In this document: positions 34,354 to 42,197 of the stretch, piece after piece | Layout: each line of letters starts with the position of its first letter | How positions within the stretch are numbered: the first letter of the stretch is position 1 | From: Streptomyces paludis | GTDB taxonomy: Bacteria > Actinomycetota > Actinomycetes > Streptomycetales > Streptomycetaceae | Length of the DNA: 64,000 bases | Direction of reading: 5' to 3' | NCBI RefSeq assembly: GCF_003344965.1 | Contig: NZ_CP031194.1 | Coordinates: forward strand, 1 to 64,000 | The notes under the pieces: generated by a model | The model's database searches: none | What the model was told of the DNA's origin: nothing | Seen by the model: only the letters and a program-made list of their open reading frames with translations | Program-made: the position numbers and the translations under genes

Positions 34354-34947
34354 ATGAGTCTCGATCCCCTGGCGATCCTCACCGCCTTCGGGCTGATCTT
34401 CCTGGCGGAGCTGCCGGACAAGACGATGTTCGCGTCCCTCGCCATGGGGACGCGGATGCGCCCGCTGTACGTCTGGTTCGGCACCTCGACCGCGTTCCTC
34501 GTCCATGTGGCCATCGCCATCGGCGCGGGCAGCCTCATCGGGCTGCTGCCCGGCTGGTCCGTCAAGCTCGTCTCCGCGCTGCTCTTCGCCTTCGGGGCGT
34601 TCATGCTGCTGCGCGGCGGCGGGGGCGGCGAGGAGGACGGGGAGGACGCCGCCGGGAGCCGGACCGTGACCGGGTTCTGGCCGGTCTACTCGACCGCGTT
34701 CATGGCCGTGTTCATCAGCGAGTGGGGCGATCTCACCCAGATCACCACCGCCAATCTCGCCGCGAGCAACGGCACCTGGTCCACCGCCATCGGCTCGGCG
34801 GCGGCGCTGATGTCCGTCTCGGCGCTGGCACTGCTCGCGGGCCGGTTCATCGCGACCCGTGTCCCGCTCAAGACCGTCCAGCGTATCGGCGGGCTGTGCA
34901 TGCTCGGGCTGGCCGTCTGGTCGGCCGTGGAGATCTTCGTGGGCTGA
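34354..34947 (+). CDS. TMEM165/GDT1 (UPF0016) family Mn2+ transporter
   Basis: 197 residues from ATG 34354, with GAAGAGAGAG about 10 bases upstream. Six membrane segments in two inverted halves, each with the family motif: E19-L-P-D-K-T (with P where the family has G) and EWGDLTQIT in the second half. A Gly/Glu-rich cytoplasmic loop (about 90-108) separates them. Bacterial members (MneA-like) export Mn2+; related eukaryotic GDT1/TMEM165 move Ca2+/Mn2+ in exchange for protons. The Mn2+ riboswitch upstream supports a manganese role. Confidence 0.9.
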   Translation: MSLDPLAILTAFGLIFLAELPDKTMFASLAMGTRMRPLYVWFGTSTAFLVHVAIAIGAGSLIGLLPGWSVKLVSALLFAFGAFMLLRGGGGGEEDGEDAAGSRTVTGFWPVYSTAFMAVFISEWGDLTQITTANLAASNGTWSTAIGSAAALMSVSALALLAGRFIATRVPLKTVQRIGGLCMLGLAVWSAVEIFVG

Positions 34948-34962
34948 GCCGGGCGTGCGGCA

Positions 34963-35006
34963 GCGCGTGGCCCCCGTACCGGTGCGCCGGTACGGGGGCC
35001 ACGCGC
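34963..35006. terminator. Bidirectional terminator with a perfect 20-bp stem
   Basis: 34963-34982 is the exact reverse complement of 34987-35006, with the tetraloop TGCG. It is placed between the converging Mn transporter and siderophore-binding-protein genes. Confidence 0.85.
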
Positions 35007-35035
35007 GGATCGCCCGCTCTCCGGCGGCGGCCGGA

Positions 35036-36109
35036 TCAGCTCTTCGGGGTCAGGTGCTTCTTGAGTACGGCGAGGACGTCACGGGCGGCCGTCGGCCCGG
35101 TGTTGAGGTAGAAGACATCGTCGTCGACCGGGATCGCGGTCCCGCCCGCGACGGCGGAGAGCGTGGGCCACAGGGGCGCGTCGGTGAGCGCCGTGACCTT
35201 GGTGTCGGCGCCTTGGACCCCGTAGAAGATCCAGTCGGCGTCGGCCCGGTCCAGCTGCTCGTTGCTGATGTCCTCGGAGGTGTCGTCGAACCGCTGGCTC
35301 TCGGGCCGGCCGAGCCCGGCGTCCTCGGCGATGCTGCCGGTGAACGACGGCACACCGAAGACGCGCAGCCGGTCGGCGTTGAGCCGCAGGAAGGAGACGG
35401 TGACGGGCTTGCCGGCCTTCGCGCCCCACTGGGCGGCGTCGGTGTGGAAGTCGTCGAGGATCCGCTGGGCCCGCTCGGTCTTCCCGAGGGCGTCGGCGAC
35501 GAGCAGGAAGTCCTGCTTCCAGTAGAGCCCGGTGCCCTGGGTGGCGACGGTGGGCGCGACGGCGCTGAGCGCGGTGTAGAGCTTCTTGGCGTCCTTGCCC
35601 GCGATGTTCATCAGGATGAGGTCGGGCTTGATGTTGGCGACGGCCTCGATGTCCGGCGCGACCCGGGAGCCCACGTCCGCGACCTTCTCCAGCGCGGCCG
35701 CGTCCTTCGGGTAGTCGTCCTTCAGATACCGGGGCACGAGGTCGGCGCCGTCGCCGCGGGTCGAGCCGGCCGGGACCGTGCCGAGGGTGAGCAGCGCGTC
35801 GGCCTGGCCGGTGGAGATCACCACGACCTTCGCCGGCTCGGCCTTGATGACCGTCTTGCCCTCGAAGTGGCCGACCGTACGCGGGAATTCGCCGTCCGGT
35901 CTGCCGCTGCCCATGCCCTTGGGCACGGTACGGGGCGCGGTGTGGGTCACCGGCGAGGCGGCGCCGTCGGAGGAGGTCGCCGAGGCCGTCGAGTCGGCCG
36001 CGGTGCCGGTCGCGCCGGTCGAACAGCCGGTGAGCAGCAGGGCGCCGACGACGGCGAGGCCGCCGGCGAGCCGGGGGAAGGGGAGGTCACTGAAGCGGTA
36101 CACGATCAC
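35036..36109 (-). CDS. Iron-siderophore ABC transporter substrate-binding lipoprotein
   Basis: 357 residues from GTG 36109 (a second GTG two codons on is possible); AGGAGA is 11 bases upstream inside the iron box. Lipobox ALLLTGC gives a lipidated cysteine at about 29. The class III periplasmic-binding fold follows: strand PAKVVVISTGQADALLTLG, IEAVANIKPDLILMN, then a long connecting helix and the C-terminal lobe (FVxRL-type VSFLRLNADRLRVFGVPSF). It presents ferric siderophore to the FecCD permeases encoded divergently 50 bases away. Confidence 0.9.
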   Translation of the reverse strand: MIVYRFSDLPFPRLAGGLAVVGALLLTGCSTGATGTAADSTASATSSDGAASPVTHTAPRTVPKGMGSGRPDGEFPRTVGHFEGKTVIKAEPAKVVVISTGQADALLTLGTVPAGSTRGDGADLVPRYLKDDYPKDAAALEKVADVGSRVAPDIEAVANIKPDLILMNIAGKDAKKLYTALSAVAPTVATQGTGLYWKQDFLLVADALGKTERAQRILDDFHTDAAQWGAKAGKPVTVSFLRLNADRLRVFGVPSFTGSIAEDAGLGRPESQRFDDTSEDISNEQLDRADADWIFYGVQGADTKVTALTDAPLWPTLSAVAGGTAIPVDDDVFYLNTGPTAARDVLAVLKKHLTPKS

Positions 36110-36128
36110 TTAGCTTAGGCTCTCCTAA
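36110..36128. promoter_or_regulatory. Iron box (DmdR/IdeR-type operator)
   Basis: TTAGCTTAGGCTCTCCTAA closely matches the 19-bp DtxR-family iron box (TTAGGTTAGGCTAACCTAA-like). It fills the gap between the siderophore-binding protein and permease genes, directly beside the former's start codon, and would let DmdR1/IdeR-Fe2+ shut off both directions when iron is plentiful. Confidence 0.85.
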
Positions 36129-36158
36129 GTGTTGAGGAGCAGCTATGCCGGTCATGGG

Positions 36159-37199
36159 ATGGATCACACAACCGGAGGAGAGAGTTCCAGAAAGCGGATC
36201 GCCGGGGGCGGGGTCCGCGGCGCCGCGCTGCTCGGCGCCTTCGCCCTGGTGTGCCTGCTGGTTCTGGTGAGTCTGGGGGTCGGCGCGCGGAGCGTTCCGC
36301 TGGACACGGTGTGGCGGGTGCTGTGGCACGACGACGGGAGCGCGGAGGCCATCATCGTGTGGCGGCTGCGGATGCCCCGGACCCTCCTCGCGGTCGCGAT
36401 CGGCGCCGCGCTGGCCCTGGCCGGTGTGGTGATGCAGGCCATCACCCGCAATCCGCTGGCCGAGCCGGGGATCGTCGGGGTCAACGCCGGAGCCTCCTTC
36501 GCGGTGGTCCTCGCGATCGCCGCGTTCCATGTCACCAGCGTGTCGGGTTACGTCTGGTTCGCCTTCGCGGGGGCCGTGCTGGCCGCGCTGCTCGTCCACT
36601 CGCTGACCGCCGGCGCCACCCGGGGCAGTCACCGCACCCGGCTCGTGCTGGCGGGGGCGGCGCTGTCGGCGAGTCTGGGGGCGGGCACCGGCATCGTCAC
36701 CATGTTCGACACCACCGCCTTCGACTCGTACCGCTTCTGGGTGGTGGGGTCGCTGGAGAACCGCGGCTCCGAGGCCCTCACGGCGACCCTGCCCTTCCTT
36801 GTCGTCGGCGCGGTGCTCGCGCTGGCGCTCGGTCCGGCGCTCAACGCGCTGGCGCTGGGGGACGAGACGGGCGCGGCGCTCGGGCTGCGGGTGCCGTGGG
36901 TGCGCGCGGCCGGGTTTCTCGCCATCATGCTGCTGTGCGGGGCCTCGACGGCCGCCGCCGGGCCGATCGCCTTCGTGGGGCTGGTCGTTCCGCATGTCCT
37001 GCGGCTGCTCCTCGGGCCCGATCTGCGGCGGCTGCTGGTCTTCTCGGTGCCCGGCGGGGCGCTGCTGGTGCTGCTCAGCGATATCGCGGGCCGGGTGATC
37101 GCCCGGCCGGGCGAGATGGAGGTCGGCATCGTCACGGCGTTCGTCGGGGCGCCCGTACTGCTCTGGCTGGTCGCCGGACGACGGGAGGCCACGGCATGA
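36159..37199 (+). CDS. FecCD-family siderophore permease 1
   Basis: 346 residues from ATG 36159; GTG 36129 is in frame but abuts the iron box, so it is less likely. About ten membrane helices. Family signatures: WRLRMPRTLLAVAIGAALALAGVVMQAITRNPLAEPGIVGVNAGA near 60-105 (in outline), and the ATPase-coupling segment GLRVPWVRAAGFLAIMLLCGASTAAAGPIAFVGLVVPHVLR near 250-290. It forms the membrane channel with the next gene, which it overlaps by ATGA. Confidence 0.92.
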   Translation: MDHTTGGESSRKRIAGGGVRGAALLGAFALVCLLVLVSLGVGARSVPLDTVWRVLWHDDGSAEAIIVWRLRMPRTLLAVAIGAALALAGVVMQAITRNPLAEPGIVGVNAGASFAVVLAIAAFHVTSVSGYVWFAFAGAVLAALLVHSLTAGATRGSHRTRLVLAGAALSASLGAGTGIVTMFDTTAFDSYRFWVVGSLENRGSEALTATLPFLVVGAVLALALGPALNALALGDETGAALGLRVPWVRAAGFLAIMLLCGASTAAAGPIAFVGLVVPHVLRLLLGPDLRRLLVFSVPGGALLVLLSDIAGRVIARPGEMEVGIVTAFVGAPVLLWLVAGRREATA

Positions 37200-38248
37200 G
37201 CGCGGCGCATCGCGGGGCGCGGGTGGCACGGCTGCCCGGCGGGGTCACCCTGCGCTACTCGGGCCGGAGCGCCGCGGTGACGGGGCTGCTGCTGCTGGGC
37301 TGCGCGGCGGTGTGGACGCTCACCCTGTTCACCGGTACGTACCGGATCGACGCGGCGCACATCGCCGAGGTGCTGTTCGGCGGGGGCGGCTCCGCGACCG
37401 ACCGGTTCATCGTCCTCGGCCAGCGGCTGCCGCGGGTCTGCGGCGCGCTGCTCGTGGGCGCGGCCCTCGGGCTGTCCGGGGCGCTGTTCCAGAGCCTGTC
37501 GCGCAATCCGCTGGGCAGCCCCGACGTCATCGGCTTCACCACCGGCTCCACCAGCGGCGCGCTCGTCGTCATCCTGGCGGGCGGCTCCGCGGCCGGGGTG
37601 GGTGTCGGTACGGGAGCGGTGGTCGGCGGGCTGATCACGGCGGTGGTGGTGTACGGGGTCACGGCGTCGCGCGGGGTCACCGGCAACCGGCTGGTCCTCG
37701 CGGGCATCGCGGTCGGCGCCATGCTCTCCTCCGTCAACGACTATCTGCTCACCCGGGCCGATCTGGAGTCCGCCGAGAGCGCCAAGGCATGGACCTTCGG
37801 CAGCCTCAACGCCGTTTCCTGGACGCAGATCGCCCCGCTGGCGCTGGCGCTGCCGCCGCTCGTCGCCGCGACGCTGGCGGTGGGCCGGCCGCTGCGGCTG
37901 ATGGAGATGGGCGACGACACGGCGGGTGCGCTGGGCGTGCGCGTGGGGCGCGTACGGGCGACGGCGCTGCTGCTCGGTGTCGCGCTGGCCGGGACGGCCA
38001 TCGCCGTCGCGGGCCCCATCGGCTTCCTCGCCCTGGCGGCCCCCCAGCTCGCCCGCAGACTCACCCGCTCCCCCGGCGCCCCGGTCGGCTCGGCGATGCT
38101 CACGGGGGCGCTGCTGCTCGCGACGGCCGATCTGCTGGCGCAGCGCCTCCTCGCCCCGTTCCAGATCCCGGTCGGGCTGGTGACGGGCGCGCTGGGCGGG
38201 CTGTATCTGCTGTGGCTGCTGTCGCGGGAGCGGCGGACGACGGGGTAG
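37196..38248 (+). CDS. FecCD-family siderophore permease 2
   Basis: 350 residues; the start overlaps the previous stop (ATGA), so the two are translationally coupled. Signatures: VLGQRLPRVCGALLVGAALGLSGALFQSLSRNPLGSPDVIGFTTGS (in outline) and GVRVGRVRATALLLGVALAGTAIAVAGPIGFLALAAPQLARRL. The heteromeric permease needs a FecE/FepC-type ATPase, but none follows: the TAG stop is itself the first three bases of palindromic element B. Confidence 0.92.
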   Translation: MSAAHRGARVARLPGGVTLRYSGRSAAVTGLLLLGCAAVWTLTLFTGTYRIDAAHIAEVLFGGGGSATDRFIVLGQRLPRVCGALLVGAALGLSGALFQSLSRNPLGSPDVIGFTTGSTSGALVVILAGGSAAGVGVGTGAVVGGLITAVVVYGVTASRGVTGNRLVLAGIAVGAMLSSVNDYLLTRADLESAESAKAWTFGSLNAVSWTQIAPLALALPPLVAATLAVGRPLRLMEMGDDTAGALGVRVGRVRATALLLGVALAGTAIAVAGPIGFLALAAPQLARRLTRSPGAPVGSAMLTGALLLATADLLAQRLLAPFQIPVGLVTGALGGLYLLWLLSRERRTTG

Positions 38249-38450
38249 GGCCTGTATGGGGTTGTGATCTGGATCAGGGAGCGGGGCGTGGTGCGTGCGA
38301 TCGCAAGGCGCCGGGAGGCCCTCGGATGGGGTGTCCCCTGCTCGAACGGAGTTGAGAGCTCGGGGAGGGAGCTACTAGGGCATTTCGGCAACGCGGCGAG
38401 CGTGCGTGCCACGCCCCGCGAGCCCAGAGCGCAACCCCATACAGGCCCTA
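38246..38450 (+). repeat. Palindromic element B with conserved wobble stem
   Basis: Perfect 19-bp terminal inverted repeats TAGGGCCTGTATGGGGTTG (38246-38264; complement at 38432-38450). Core arms: 38290-38310 (GGTGCGTGC-GATC-GCAAGGCG) and 38392-38410 (CGCGGC-GAGC-GTGCGTGCC), extended by an outer GCGGGGCGTGG/CCACGCCCCGC stem (38281-38291 with 38409-38419). The apical part (38311-38391) is longer than in A and C and has no simple hairpin. The first three bases are the stop codon of the permease gene. Confidence 0.88.
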
Positions 38451-38627
38451 GGGCCTGTCTGACAAATAGCGCCGTCCGCCCGTAGGGCGGGGCTCGCGGC
38501 GTCTGGTGCGTGCGATCGCAAGGCGGAGGGTCGCCCCAGTACTGGACGTACTGGGGTGATCCCGACAACGCCGCGAGCGTGCGTGCCAGGCGTCGCGAGC
38601 CAGGCGGGATTTGTCAGCCAGGCCCTA
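38449..38627 (+). repeat. Palindromic element C, abutting element B
   Basis: Ends TAGGGCCTGTCTGACAAAT (38449-38467) and the complement of TAGGGCCTGGCTGACAAAT (38609-38627), 18 of 19 matching. Core arms 38505-38525 and 38569-38587 pair like those of B; the outer helix runs without a break from 38491-38504 to 38588-38601 using G-T wobbles; the apical hairpin CCCCAGTAC-TGGAC-GTACTGGGG (38534-38556) is perfect. A small CCGCCC-GTA-GGGCGG hairpin lies at 38476-38490. It shares TA with the end of B. Confidence 0.88.
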
Positions 38628-38644
38628 GGGCCTGGCTGATCAAT
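38626..38644 (+). repeat. Solitary end of a third palindromic element
   Basis: TAGGGCCTGGCTGATCAAT differs from the element C end TAGGGCCTGGCTGACAAAT at only a few positions and abuts it through the shared TA. No partner end or core follows before the DUF6153 gene at 38744, so this looks like a remnant or an empty target. 38645-38743 holds only the promoter region of that gene. Confidence 0.6.
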
Positions 38645-38743
38645 GACGGGGCGTCACCCGGGTGCGGCGGTGCGCGACGCGCGGGCGGGCGAGCTGTCGG
38701 GCTCCTCCGCCGATCCGCGCGCAACGGTGTCTAGGATGCCCCC

Positions 38744-39163
38744 ATGACGCGTCCGCCGCACCACCGGAGCCGGCCCCTCGGGGCCCGGGTCCTGCTGGTG
38801 CTGGCGGTGCTCGCCGGGCTGCTCGCGATGCACGGACTGGCACCGGCGCCCGCCTCGGCGGCGCACCGGCCGGCCCCGATGGCGGCCGGCCACGGTATGA
38901 CCGCCGGCGGCACGACCGCCGACGACGCGCCCCGGTGCGAGCGGCCCGGGCATCACGACGACGGCGGCGGTCACACGGACCACGCCGACACCGCCTGCGC
39001 GGCGGCCGGCACCGCCGGCGGGCCCGCGCCGTACACCGCGCCCGCTCCGGCCCGTACGGACGGGACCGCCGGACCGGCGGCCGCGTCGCTCCGGTTCCCC
39101 GGCGCCGCGTCGGGCGACCGGGCGCCCCCGTCCCTCAGCCAGCTCCAGCTTCTGCGCATATAG
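38744..39163 (+). CDS. DUF6153 family secreted or membrane protein
   Basis: 139 residues. An N-terminal hydrophobic segment (ARVLLVLAVLAGLLAMHGLAP) acts as signal or anchor, followed by a His/Asp-rich middle (CERPGHHDDGGGHTDHADTAC) that could bind metal, and the conserved C-terminal RAPPSLSQLQLLRI of DUF6153. The family is streptomycete-specific, of unknown function, and commonly sits before a DUF305 gene, as here. Confidence 0.85.
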   Translation: MTRPPHHRSRPLGARVLLVLAVLAGLLAMHGLAPAPASAAHRPAPMAAGHGMTAGGTTADDAPRCERPGHHDDGGGHTDHADTACAAAGTAGGPAPYTAPAPARTDGTAGPAAASLRFPGAASGDRAPPSLSQLQLLRI

Positions 39164-39264
39164 GCGCACCCCCGCGACCGGCCCCGGCAGCACCTCACCG
39201 GGCCGGCCTCCTTCGGCATGCCCGTCTCCGTAACTTTCTCTCACGCAACAGGAGTTGCTCCGCC

Positions 39265-39900
39265 ATGACCTCGTACCGTTTCCCGGTCCGCCGCGCCGCC
39301 CTCGCCGCCGCGACGGCCGCCGCCGCGCTCGTTCTCACCGCCTGTGGCGGCGGGGACGGCGCGTCCGCCGACCGGGGCGCCGCCGCGGCGTCCGCGTCGC
39401 CGGACACCGTCATCCACAACGCCGCGGACGTGTCCTTCGCGCAGGGCATGATCCCGCACCACCGGCAGGCGGTGAAGATGGCCGCCGTCGCCGTCTCCCG
39501 GGCCTCCTCGGCGGAGGTGAAGTCGCTCGCGTCCGAGATCAAGAGGGCCCAGTCCCCCGAGATCAGGACGCTGTCCGGCTGGCTGACGGCCTGGGGCAAG
39601 CCCGCCCCGGCGAAGGACGCCGCCGGTCACGACGCGGCGGGCCACGCCAACGGCTCGATGCCCGAGGCGATGCCCGAGGCCGTGGGCGGTGACGAAATGG
39701 CCACGCTGGAGGGTTCGTCCGGCAAGGAGTTCGACACCGCGTTCCTCAAGCTGATGGTCGAGCACCACGAGGGCGCGCTCGCGATGGCCAGGACCGAGCG
39801 AGCCGACGGCGCCAACCAGGCCGCCAAGGAGCTGGCCGACGCCATCATCACCTCCCAGGCCGCCGAGATCACCCGGATGAAGGCGCTGCTCAACAAGTAG
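39265..39900 (+). CDS. DUF305 lipoprotein
   Basis: 211 residues from ATG 39265. Lipobox ALVLTAC (lipidated cysteine about 27). The DUF305 ferritin-like four-helix bundle has both histidine-rich helices: DVSFAQGMIPHHRQAVKMA and FDTAFLKLMVEHHEGALAMA, each ending in the HH pair expected to bind metal. Members occur with copper-handling genes; extracellular metal binding is plausible but unproven. Probably co-transcribed with DUF6153 (101 bases apart). Confidence 0.9.
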   Translation: MTSYRFPVRRAALAAATAAAALVLTACGGGDGASADRGAAAASASPDTVIHNAADVSFAQGMIPHHRQAVKMAAVAVSRASSAEVKSLASEIKRAQSPEIRTLSGWLTAWGKPAPAKDAAGHDAAGHANGSMPEAMPEAVGGDEMATLEGSSGKEFDTAFLKLMVEHHEGALAMARTERADGANQAAKELADAIITSQAAEITRMKALLNK

Positions 39901-39912
39901 CGCCGACGGCGT

Positions 39913-40686
39913 CTACCCGGCCGCGGGCCCGAAGAGCACGGGATCCGCGCTCGCGGGCTCGTCGGTCGTGGGCTTGCCGGTCGCGGGCTCCGCGATCGAC
40001 GGCGCGGGCTCGGCGGTCGGCAGCACCGGCTTGACGGTCGGCTCGGCGGGCTCGGCGCCGGGCCGGCCGGTCGCGGGCGCCGGGAGCAGCGGCGGGACCG
40101 CACTCGGCCACACGCCTTCCGGGACTCCGATTCCCTCGGCGCACGGACCCGGACCCGGCTTCAGCCGGGCCCGGGTCTCTCCCATGACCAGGGTGACCGT
40201 GAGTGCGGCCGGGTCCGCGTCCGGGTTCGTGACCGTGCGGGCGTCGGCGACGGTGCAGACGAGCTGGGCCATGGCCAGGCCCTCAAGGGGCTTCGCGAAC
40301 GACAGCTCGACGGAGATCCGGTCGCCGTTCACCGTGACGCGCGGCGGCTCCGCGCCCGCCGGCAGCGACGGCAGCCGGGTGCTCAGGCCCGCCTGCCGCT
40401 CGTCCGGCGTCAGATCGCGCAGGACCATCGCGACCGCCCCGGCCTCGTCCACGGGGGCGGCCCGCGCGCGCCGGAACACCGGGACCAGCCGTCCGTCCAG
40501 TACGAGATAGACGAACGCCTCGGCCCGTACGCCCGTGGCCGGTTCACCGGCCTGTACGACCCCGGTCTCGGGGATCCGGCAGCCGGCGGTCAGGGCCAGC
40601 CCGGCGATCAGCAGGGCCGCCGCCCGCGCGGCACGGCCGGGGCCCGTCCGGTTCACCCGGTCCGTCCGGTCCGTTCGGTCTGTCAC
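39913..40686 (-). CDS. GerMN-domain lipoprotein of a two-component operon
   Basis: 257 residues from GTG 40686, overlapping the kinase stop by GTGA. Lipobox LALTAGC (cysteine about 36). The GerMN (sporulation/germination beta-alpha-beta) domain spans about 50-180, with AVAMVLRDLTPDERQAGLSTRLP and RISVELSFAKPLEGLAMAQLVCTVADA. The last 70 residues are Pro/Glu/Thr-rich tandem-like wall-spanning sequence. As in the LpqB-MtrB partnership, it probably modulates the sensor kinase outside the membrane. Confidence 0.87.
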   Translation of the reverse strand: MTDRTDRTDRVNRTGPGRAARAAALLIAGLALTAGCRIPETGVVQAGEPATGVRAEAFVYLVLDGRLVPVFRRARAAPVDEAGAVAMVLRDLTPDERQAGLSTRLPSLPAGAEPPRVTVNGDRISVELSFAKPLEGLAMAQLVCTVADARTVTNPDADPAALTVTLVMGETRARLKPGPGPCAEGIGVPEGVWPSAVPPLLPAPATGRPGAEPAEPTVKPVLPTAEPAPSIAEPATGKPTTDEPASADPVLFGPAAG

Positions 40687-42197
40687 GCGAGGTCCTCCTC
40701 GACGGGGGCGCCGGGGGCGCTGTCCACCGGTCCGAGCGGGATGTCCATGGTGAACACCGCGCCGCCCCCGGGGCGGTTCGCCGCCGTGAGGGTGCCGCCG
40801 TGCAGCCGGACGTTCTCCATGGCGATGGCCAGTCCGAGGCCGCTGCCCTCGGTGCGGGTGCGCGCGGAGTCGGACTTGTAGAAGCGCTCGAAGACATGGG
40901 GCAGCACCTCCTCGGGGATGCCGGGGCCCCGGTCGGACACCTCGACCACGGCCCGGGCGGGCGGGCCCCCGGTCCGCTCCGGCGCCGCGTACAGCCGTAC
41001 CCGTACGGGCGGCGCGCCGTGCCGCAGCGCGTTGGCGACGAGGTTGGCGACGACGACGTCGAGGCGGCGCGGATCGGCGAGGACGCGGGGCCCGCCGGGG
41101 GGCGGCAGCTCGGTCTCGACGGTGTCGGTCCAGCCCCGGGAGGCGAGCGTGCGGCGGAGCGACTCGGCGAGATCGATCTCGTCCGGCCGGAGTTCGGCGG
41201 CGCCGGCGTCAAAGCGGGAGACCTCCATGAGGTCGTCGACCAGCCGGGCGAGCTTCCCGGTCTCCTGGCTGATCAGCCGGACGGCGGTCGCGGTGTCGGG
41301 GTCGAGGCCGCGCGCGTCCTCGTCGAGGACGTCGGTGACCGCGGCCATGGCGGCGAGGGGGGTACGGAGTTCGTGGGAGACATCGGCGGCGAAGGCGCGG
41401 GCGCGGGCCTCCATACGGCGCAGTTCGGCGACGGACCGGTCCAGCGCGGACGCGGTCTCGTTGAACGTCTGGGAGAGATCGGCGAGTTCGTCGGAGCCGT
41501 GGACCGTGAGCCGGGTGTCGAACCGGCCCTCGGCCATACTGCCGGCGGCGCGGCGCAGTTCCCGTACGGGCCGGAGCACCCCGCGCGCGGCCAGCAGCGC
41601 GAGGACGACGGCGAGGCCGAGGGCGGGCAGGACGGCGCGCTGGACGGCCGACACCAGCGCGTCGACGTACGCCTGTTCGTTGCGCTGCGAGACGGACAGG
41701 AAGACGACGAGTCCGGAGGCCCGGCGCGGTTCGCCCTCGGCCACCGGGGCGTAGGTGACGGGCACGCCCATCACCAGCACGGAGCGGTCGCCCTTGGTGA
41801 CCCGCTGGAAGACGGTGACGGGCCGGTCGGTCGCGGCCTCCCGGAGGCTCGGGGTGAGTTCGGCGAAGTCGTCGCCCTCGACCGAGGTCGCGCGCAGGTC
41901 CCCGTACACGGCGAGTACGCGCCAGCCCTGGGAGCGGCCCGCGCGTGCCGCGTCGGCGGCGAACCCGTCCAGCGTCGTCTGGTTCAGCGGGAGGGTGAAC
42001 GCGGGCGCGAGGGTGTTGACATGGTCGCGGAACTGCTTGAGGACCGAGTCCTGGCTCTGCTGGAGCACTCCGTTGCGGGCCTCGCGGAAGGTCAGCGCGC
42101 CGGTGGTCAGGGTGCCCGCCACCGCGACCAGGGTGAAGGCGACGATCAGCCGCACCCGCAGTCCGCCGAGGCCGCGGATCAGCCGGGGGACTCTCAC
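40683..42197 (-). CDS. Sensor histidine kinase
   Basis: 504 residues from GTG 42197, overlapping the response-regulator stop by GTGA. TM1 about 14-34, an extracytoplasmic sensor about 38-185, TM2 about 188-205, HAMP about 206-258 (PVRELRRAAGSMAEGRFDTRL), the phospho-acceptor H275 in FAADVSHELRTPLAA, and the ATPase with N box VVANLVANALRHG, DRGPGIP and GSGLGLAI. The closest recognisable types are the AfsQ2/MtrB-like kinases. The stimulus is unknown. Confidence 0.92.
   Translation of the reverse strand: MRVPRLIRGLGGLRVRLIVAFTLVAVAGTLTTGALTFREARNGVLQQSQDSVLKQFRDHVNTLAPAFTLPLNQTTLDGFAADAARAGRSQGWRVLAVYGDLRATSVEGDDFAELTPSLREAATDRPVTVFQRVTKGDRSVLVMGVPVTYAPVAEGEPRRASGLVVFLSVSQRNEQAYVDALVSAVQRAVLPALGLAVVLALLAARGVLRPVRELRRAAGSMAEGRFDTRLTVHGSDELADLSQTFNETASALDRSVAELRRMEARARAFAADVSHELRTPLAAMAAVTDVLDEDARGLDPDTATAVRLISQETGKLARLVDDLMEVSRFDAGAAELRPDEIDLAESLRRTLASRGWTDTVETELPPPGGPRVLADPRRLDVVVANLVANALRHGAPPVRVRLYAAPERTGGPPARAVVEVSDRGPGIPEEVLPHVFERFYKSDSARTRTEGSGLGLAIAMENVRLHGGTLTAANRPGGGAVFTMDIPLGPVDSAPGAPVEEDLA

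Noticed and set aside
36145..36270. A 41-codon ORF (MPVMGWITQ...) after GAGGAG ahead of the first permease, as a possible leader peptide
   Set aside because: It is out of frame with the permease, ends inside it and shows no attenuator structure; the permease frame is clearly open from 36159.
38264..38734. Short ORFs within the repeat region encoding QYWTYWGDP-like peptides
   Set aside because: They are translations of the apical hairpin and core of elements B and C; no ribosome site precedes them and their sequence is dictated by DNA palindromes.
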